From: Excoecaria cochinchinensis
Taxonomy: Eukaryota; Streptophyta; Magnoliopsida; Malpighiales; Euphorbiaceae
DNA length: 64,000 bases
Assembly (NCBI GenBank): GCA_947683425.1
Contig: CANTUQ010000106.1
Location: forward strand, 2,566,001-2,630,000
Reading direction: 5' to 3'
Part shown: piece by piece, positions 57,576 to 64,000 of the stretch
Layout of the letters: every line of letters starts with the position of its first letter
Numbering within the stretch: the stretch's first letter is position 1
Notes under the pieces: model-generated
What the model was told of the DNA's origin: nothing
The model's database searches: none
What the model saw: the letters and a program-made list of their open reading frames with translations, nothing else
Position numbers and translations under genes: made by a program

Positions 57576-58470
57576 AATAAATTACAATGAACGAATTAAT
57601 AATAAACGACAATGAATAAAATGGGGGAAACACAAAGTTTGGTTCTAGCTTGAAAATTTACCCTCAGAGGTTTGATTCTGGCTACAAAAAGTAGAACGTG
57701 ATTATTTCTTCCTGGATTGCTTGGAAAAAGATGAAAAGAAATCAAAATGACTATTTCAAAAATTCTTTATTTTTGGAAAAATTAAATCACAAGAATTGAA
57801 TCCCAAAAGCAAAGAATTAATTTGTTTTGTTTAAGAACAATTTTGAAATATTTTTAAAGAGAAAATTATTTCGAAAGCCAAAAGAATTTACTTTCAAAAT
57901 TTTCTTTAGAATTATATTTACCACTTTTGTCTCCCCCTCTTCACTGTTCTATCTTTTCTTTTTATATCAGGAAATTAGGTTTTTGGAAGTATTTTAATTC
58001 CAATAAAATTCTCATTTATCCTTGAAAATTAACTTTATCCTTTTACAAATGGGAAAAAGAGTTTTAATTGAATTGAAACTGAAATTAAAAACCATAAAAA
58101 ATCGAAAAAAATGGAGTTTTGGCAAAGGTAAGAGACGCCCGACGTGCGCCCTCGCGCAGGGAGCCGCACGTCGCTCGCGCAACATGTGCCCTCGCGCGAG
58201 AGGTCGCGCGCTGCGCGCAGGTGTCACGGCTCGCATGTGCTGCCCACAGGCGCACGCTGCCAGCAGGATCCACTTCGCGCGCGCCGCGTAGATTGCGCGG
58301 CGACAGGTCACCGAAAACCCAAAAAAACCCAAAAAATAATAATATTTTTTATTTAAAAAGAAAGGCTTCGACAAGGAAATCATCACTTCTAACCATTTTG
58401 CTCACGAACAAGCATCATTTTCATCACTGGGTAACCTTGGTTTGGGCTTTCTCAGGACTCGGTGTTTACA
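57576..58470 (-). repeat. Terminal piece of the Ogre right LTR with GC-rich island
   Basis: Resumes after Tekay C at ATTAATAAATTACAATG (equivalent to about 2210) and runs to GTGTTTACA. The GC-rich block at 58130-58310 is the counterpart of 2745-2910; ORFs there are compositional. Confidence 0.88.
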
Positions 58471-58601
58471 TCTGCTTAATTTGAGCACCGAATAATTGAG
58501 CTACACTATGAAAAGGCATGAAGTGGAGGTAACCTCCTTCTGCAACACTTAATGTGTTTAGTTTGCTTGATTATGTACAAAATACGAACATTATATTTTC
58601 A

Positions 58602-59025
58602 AGGGTGCATACTGGGAGGAGCTGCTATTGGCAAAATAAACAAACTTATTCGCGCCTGGAAAAAAGAGAAACAAGAAGCATCCCTGCTCCGATACCAACT
58701 TGGTAAAGCTGGGTCAAAAAGAGACGCAGTTGAGAAATGGGCTTTAGAGGCCGAAAAGAAAATGGTTGCCTATAAAGATGATGTAGCCGAGGCCAAGGAA
58801 AGAGCTGCTGCAGTTGAAGCCAGTTTGAATCAGGAGAAGGAGAGGAGCTGGGTTGCTGAATCCAACTTAGAGGGAGCAAAGTGGGAGAAAGCCGAGCTAG
58901 AACAGAGATGCTTCGAACTTGAGGACAATGCAGCAAATTTAGCAGCGAACAAATGTGTTGTGTTCGGCCCTAAACTCATCCAAGCAGTGAAGGAACGTCA
59001 TCCGAATATGGACTGGTTTTGTTGA
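58602..59025 (+). pseudogene. Antisense additional ORF of the outer Tat element, 3' exon
   Basis: About 140 codons from GCATACTGGGAGGAGCTGC to the stop at 59025, opening after a TTTTCAAG acceptor-like site. The protein is a charged, Ala/Glu/Lys-rich coiled coil (KKEKQEASLLRYQLGKAG; EAKERAAAVEASLNQEKE; LEGAKWEKAELEQRCFELE). It is antisense to the pol at 59571-62643 and continues the 1-464 remnant. No function recognised. The open frame beginning at 58552 includes intron-like sequence. Confidence 0.55.
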
Positions 59026-59570
59026 ATGAAGTTTATCTGGATTAATGAATAGGATTTTGCTGCTGATTTTTTAGTTGTAACTACTTTTACAATTAATGAA
59101 ATGGATTTTTTTCGGACTGAATAAATGCTTTCATGATCTGTATAATTCATTATAATTATTGCAAAAACCTACATAAAGGATATTGTTTGCTCGGATAGTG
59201 ATATAGCTGTTATAAGTGAAGTATTTGAAAGTTGATAATTTAAGTTTATTCGAACAAGATATAAATAAATGCTTGAACTAGCACAGCCAACAAATTGAAA
59301 GAATGCTCGTGGCAATACTGCAGAGCATAGCTTTTTTTTGCTAGTTAAACAAATGCTCAGATAGCGATATAGCTAGACTGAGCTTACAATGAAATAAGTG
59401 CTCATAAATGCTTGAACTAGCAAAGCCAACAAATTGAAAGAATGCTCGTGGCAATACTGCAGAGCAGAGCTTTTTATTGCTAGTTAAACAAATGCTCGGA
59501 TAGCGATATAGCTAGATTGAGCTTACAATGAAATAAGTGCTCATATGGCGATGCTGTCGAACTAAGCTTA
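59026..59570. other. Spacer of the outer Tat element with a short tandem duplication
   Basis: Non-coding between the antisense ORF and the end of pol. A block of about 128 bp (TGCTTGAACTAGCA...GCTTACAATGAAATAAGTGCTCATA) is repeated at about 59270-59409 and 59409-59545. Confidence 0.6.
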
Positions 59571-60884
59571 TTATTGATAATATAACTTCAAGTTGGAAAT
59601 ATTCCAAGAGTAGGGTAGTAACTTCCTAGAGAGATCTTTAAACCTGTAAGCTCCCCCATTGACTTTGTGCACCACATAGGGTCCTTCCCAATTTGGATTA
59701 AGCTTCTCAACTCTAAACGCTGTATGTATTGTGACAACTTTTCTAAGAACGAGCTGTCCAACCCAAAAAGACCTGCACTTCAGATTTTGGTCATGATAAG
59801 ATGACATTCACTGTTTATAGACTGCAGATTGCAGCTGGGCGGACTCTCTTAATTCTTTGAGCCTGTCCAGATGATACAACAAATTTGCCCCGTTTCCCTT
59901 AGCATTGTATGTTGAAGTCCGAATGCTGGGAATGCCAATCTCACATGGAATAATTGCTTCAGCTCCGTATGTGAGGGAGAAAGGTGTGACCCCAGCCACC
60001 GCTCATGGAGAAGTTCAGTATGCCCATAGCACGTTATTCAGCTCGTCAACTCAGAGACCCTTTGCATCATCCAACCTATTCTTTAACCTGGCCATTATAG
60101 TTCGGCTGGTTACCTCAGTCATGCCGTTTCATTACGGATGGTATACCGAGGTAAAGCACAGTTGAATCTTTAATTTCGCGTAATAATTCTTAAAGGAAGA
60201 ACAATCAAACTGCTTACCATTTTCAGTGATGATTGTGTGCGGGATTTCGGACCTTGTAATTATGAACTTTTGGATGAATTTGATTATATTTGCAGGGGTG
60301 ATTATGGCCAAAGGCTCTGCTTCAACCCACTTTGTGAAATCATCGACCGCAACTACTAAGAACTTCCGCTGCCCTGTGGCCAATGGGAAAGGGCCAAGAA
60401 TATCAATTCCCTACAGAGAAAATAGCCAAGGGCTATGGATGGGCACCTGATGGGTAGACTTTTGATGCACTATGTTGCCGAATCGCTGGCACTTGTCACA
60501 ATTCTGAACGAGCTCTTTAGCATATTTTTCCATTCTGGGCCAATAATACCTCTGTAATAAGGCTTTCCGAGCTATTGCCTGTGCACCCTCATGCACACCA
60601 CAGATGCCTTCAAGAATTTCTCTAAGTATATAATCACCCTCTTCGGTATTCAGACAAAGTGTCCAATGATGTGAAATTGATCGCCTATATAGCTTATCAT
60701 CCAGGATGGCATACCGATTGGATTGCCGAACAATCTTTCGAGCTTGAACCTGGTCATCAGGGAGGACTCCCGTACTTAAATACTGATATATAAGTAGACG
60801 CCAACCATCCATCGACTTTTGCACTTGAACTTTGTATGTTTCATAAGTTGGTGCCGCCAAGATTGACCATACAATGTCTACCAT
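59571..60884 (-). pseudogene. Integrase of the outer Tat element, fragmented
   Basis: Sense order: H2C2 zinc domain in 60884-60411 (HEGAQAIARKALLQRYYWPRM...CDKCQRFG), catalytic core in 60383-60132 (VVAVDDFTKWVEAEP, ITENGKQFD), target/C-terminal part in 59999-59808 (TPFSLTYGAEAIIPCEIG) and C-terminal domain in 59807-59571 (NPNWEGPYVV...PYSWNISNLKLYYQ). Frames are separated by stops and shifts. The second catalytic Asp appears as Glu in TENG. Inactive. Confidence 0.85.
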
Positions 60885-60908
60885 GGATATTTTATTCTAA
60901 ATTAAAGC

Positions 60909-61283
60909 TTACTTAGCCAAGGCATCTGTTCCCTCATTTTCTGCTTGAGGTATTTGCTCAATTGACCATGAACACCCTATTTTCTCCAGTTGAGACAGTA
61001 AAATGGCCACCAGCTCTTTGTACCAAACCATTATGTGCTCTTTTGCTTCAAATTTGACGAGCAGCTGGCTAATAACTAATTGTGAATCAGAAAAAATTGC
61101 CAAAGAATTAGGCTTTACCTCAATGGCAAGCTGCATTCCGAAACAAAGAGCCTCATATTCTGTCGCATTATTAAAGGTAGGGAATTTTATGTGGGTCATT
61201 CCTCTAACGATTATCTTTCTTGGGCCAATAAGAACTATTCTGTTGCCAGTACCTTCGGATGAGCATGCTTCATCCACAAACAA
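60909..61283 (-). pseudogene. Second (archaeal-type) RNase H of the outer Tat element
   Basis: A frame of about 124 codons with FVDEACSSEGTGNRIVL, NNATEYEALCFGMQLA, FSDSQLVISQL and AENEGTDALAK: the pattern of the additional RNase H carried between the first RNase H and integrase in Tat-lineage Ty3/gypsy elements. The D, E and D positions expected for catalysis are visible (VDEA, TEYEA, SDSQ). This domain identifies the outer element as Tat lineage. Confidence 0.8.
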
Positions 61284-61301
61284 TATCTAAGAGCGAGTGT
61301 C

Positions 61302-62643
61302 CGACTCGAGAGGTGGGGCGTGCAGTTCGCTACAAAATCAACCAAAACTTGAGCTTCCATAGAAAGACGGGCTTCATACCGAACATCAAATTCCCCTAGA
61401 TAAGCTGCCTTTTGTAAGCCTTCTGGATGCCTCGGGCCTCTGGAGTACTTTACTAAGGTTAGAATTAGTCCGGACCACCACAGTATGTGCTTGAAAGTAA
61501 GGCCGAAGCTTAAGGGATGATGTGACTAGCGCTGAGGCTAATTGCTCCAATATGGGATACTTTAGGGGTTGATTTCACCCATGGTCACTCAACTTATCAC
61601 TTATCGCACAAAAGTAACCGACTTTTTTTTTCTTACTTAAATGTCACTGAACTTTTAACATTATTGCACAAAAGTCATGTTGACCGGAATCCGGCGACGA
61701 CTCTTGCCGGATTGATAAGTTCAACAAATGCTACATTTAAATTAATTTCACTCACGGTCACTAGACTTATCATTTATCTCGCAAAAGTAATTAGCTTTTT
61801 GTTTTTCAACTTAAATGTTACTGAACTTTTAACATTTTTGCAAAAAAGTCATCAATCCGGCAAGGGTCGTCGCCGGATTCCGGTTAACATGACTTTTGTG
61901 CAATAATGTAAAAAGTTCAGTGACATTTAAGTAAGAAAAAAAAAGTCGGTTACTTTTGCGCGATAAGTGATAAGTTGAGTGACCATGAGTGAAATTGACC
62001 CGATACTTTAGTTCAGCACCCCTCAATACCTTGCTAGTATAATAAATTGGGAACTGTTGGCTGGCTTCCTCTCTGACCAAAATCGAACCGATAACTCTAG
62101 ATGAAATCGCAAGGTACATATAGAGAATTTCACCCAATTGAGGTTTGCTTAGCAGTGGCAGTGTACTGAGAAATTATTTTAGCCCATCAAAAGCTTGTTG
62201 ACACTCGGGGATCCATTCAAAACTTTTTAAATTTTTGAGTACCCTGTAGAATGGGATACAGCATTTAGCTGAATAAGAGATAAATCTGCCCAGTGTTATT
62301 ACCTTTCCATTAAGCTTTTGCACTTCTTTAATTGACTTCAGCGGTTGCATCTCTAAAATGGCTTGCATCTTCATCGGATTGGCCTTTATTCCTCTCTTGG
62401 AGATCATGAACCTTAAGAATTTCTCATACTGTACCCTAAAAGCGCACTTTTATGGGTTAAGCTTTAGACCAAACTTCCTAAGAGTTAAAAAAGTCTCTGT
62501 GAGTTCGGTTGGCAAGTCTTTGAATGCCTTGCTCTTAACTATTATGTTGTCAACATACACCCCCATATTCCTCCTGAGCTGGAAAGCGAACAACTTGCTC
62601 AGCAATTTTTGATAAGTAGCCCCTACATTTTTTAGCCCAAAAG
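61302..62643 (-). pseudogene. RT and first RNase H of the outer Tat element, truncated and MITE-interrupted
   Basis: Sense order: RT from the FGLKNVGATYQ motif at about 62620, active site YVDN in place of YVDD (about 62555), in-frame stop near 62457, thumb/connection ISKRGIKANPMKMQAILE (62407-62174), then RNase H remnants on both sides of the MITE (61566-62001): ISSRVIGSILVREE...YYTSKVLRGAE, and LRPYFQAHTVVVRT at about 61490. The RT N-terminus and everything upstream is replaced by a Copia-like LTR at 62644. Confidence 0.82.
61566..62001. mobile_element. Foldback MITE, probably Mutator-type (TSD GATACTTTAG)
   Basis: 436 bp, ends GGGTTGATTTCACCCATGG and inverse GTGAAATTGACCC. The terminal roughly 130 bp pair with each other over much of their length (GTCACTCAACTTATCACTTA, AAGTAACCGACTTTTTTT, AACCGGAATCCGGCGACGAC). 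A 10-bp duplication is at 61556-61565 and 62002-62011. An asymmetric middle holds an extra copy of the terminal motif (TTTCACTCACGGTCACTAGAC near 61748). Confidence 0.85.

Positions 62644-64000
<1,357 letters not shown>

Larger units (their letters stand above)
553..58470 (-). mobile_element. Ogre/Tat-type LTR retrotransposon, host of most of the nest (TSD TCTGC)
   Basis: Two homologous LTRs start TGTRACRCGCG... and end ...GTGTYTACA at 553-3072 and 21495-58470; TSD TCTGC is at 548-552 and 58471-58475. Net right-LTR length after removing the CACTA element and Tekay C is 2538 bp against 2520 bp on the left. The PBS (21476-21493) and the PPT next to 3072 set the orientation as minus. The internal part outside nested Athila A is about 6.3 kb: a leader, a gag remnant, a non-coding region with a minisatellite and the PPT. 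No protease, RT, RNase H or integrase is visible, so it is a non-autonomous derivative. The PBS type and LTR motifs resemble the Ogre/Tat lineage; assignment is from memory of that family. Confidence 0.85.
21495..58470 (-). repeat. Right (5') LTR of the Ogre/Tat-type element, split in three by nested elements
   Basis: LTR pieces are 21495-21594, 39950-41492 and 57576-58470 (net 2538 bp with one TSD copy per insertion). The interruptions are the CACTA element (TSD TAA) and Tekay C (TSD AGATT). It starts TGTAACACGCG and ends GTGTTTACA, next to TCTGC. Content matches the left LTR, including the GC-rich island at 58130-58310. Confidence 0.9.

Overview
This is plant nuclear DNA, almost certainly from a eudicot, and it is almost entirely a nest of transposable elements. 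It is AT-rich, carries several lineages of plant Ty3/gypsy LTR retrotransposons (Athila, Tat/Ogre, Tekay/Del), a CACTA transposon, two MITEs and a Copia-like LTR, and I see no intact ordinary host gene. Most borders below were fixed by finding both element ends and the target-site duplication (TSD).

Layout, outermost to innermost. (0) An old, decayed Tat-lineage Ty3/gypsy element reads on the minus strand: its pol is at about 59571-62643 and an additional antisense (+ strand) ORF lies at 1-464 and 58602-59025. A foldback MITE (61566-62001, TSD GATACTTTAG) sits in its pol, and a Copia-like LTR starting at about 62644 truncates its RT and runs off the window. (1) An Ogre/Tat-type element (553-58470, minus, TSD TCTGC) is inserted in what looks like an intron of that antisense ORF. 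It keeps both LTRs (net 2520 and 2538 bp), a PBS, a PPT, a gag remnant and a minisatellite of about 60 copies, but no pol. (2) Its internal region holds Athila A (3198-15315, minus, TSD GTAGT). Its right LTR was hit twice: by a CACTA element (21595-39946, TSD TAA) and by Tekay C (41493-57570, plus, TSD AGATT). (3) The CACTA element contains Athila B (23864-39261, minus, TSD ATGGT), whose right LTR holds a PIF/Harbinger-type MITE (37339-38472, TSD TAA). Tekay C has solo LTR F (42794-45435) in its left LTR and the deleted Athila-like element D (50129-57493, TSD AGATG) in its right LTR; D in turn holds solo LTR E (54181-57281, TSD GTGAC). The bookkeeping closes: subtracting the nested insertions leaves the two LTRs of B at exactly 1790 bp each and the collinear parts of A's LTRs at 1491 bp each.

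Coding content. Athila A has a nearly complete gag-pol (1590 codons open, then one frameshift in integrase) and an env-like ORF1 with one stop. Athila B has a decayed gag-pol but an intact ORF1, apparently with an intron that splits the start codon. Tekay C keeps only a gag with three premature stops. The CACTA element carries exons and introns captured from an AIR9-like LRR gene.

The most unusual signal is arrays of perfect or near-perfect palindromes, each family with its own sequence. They lie in the LTR upstream of a TATA-like site and again between pol and ORF1. In several families the palindrome centres are 70-74 bp apart while the DNA between them has diverged. Related palindrome sequences occur in unrelated lineages (Athila B with Tekay-type solo LTRs E and F; Athila D with Tekay C). 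A second candidate is a hairpin with a TCCT-like loop next to a PPT-like G-run, found beside the 3' LTR and again just after ORF1 in three Athila families, with stems that change sequence but keep pairing.
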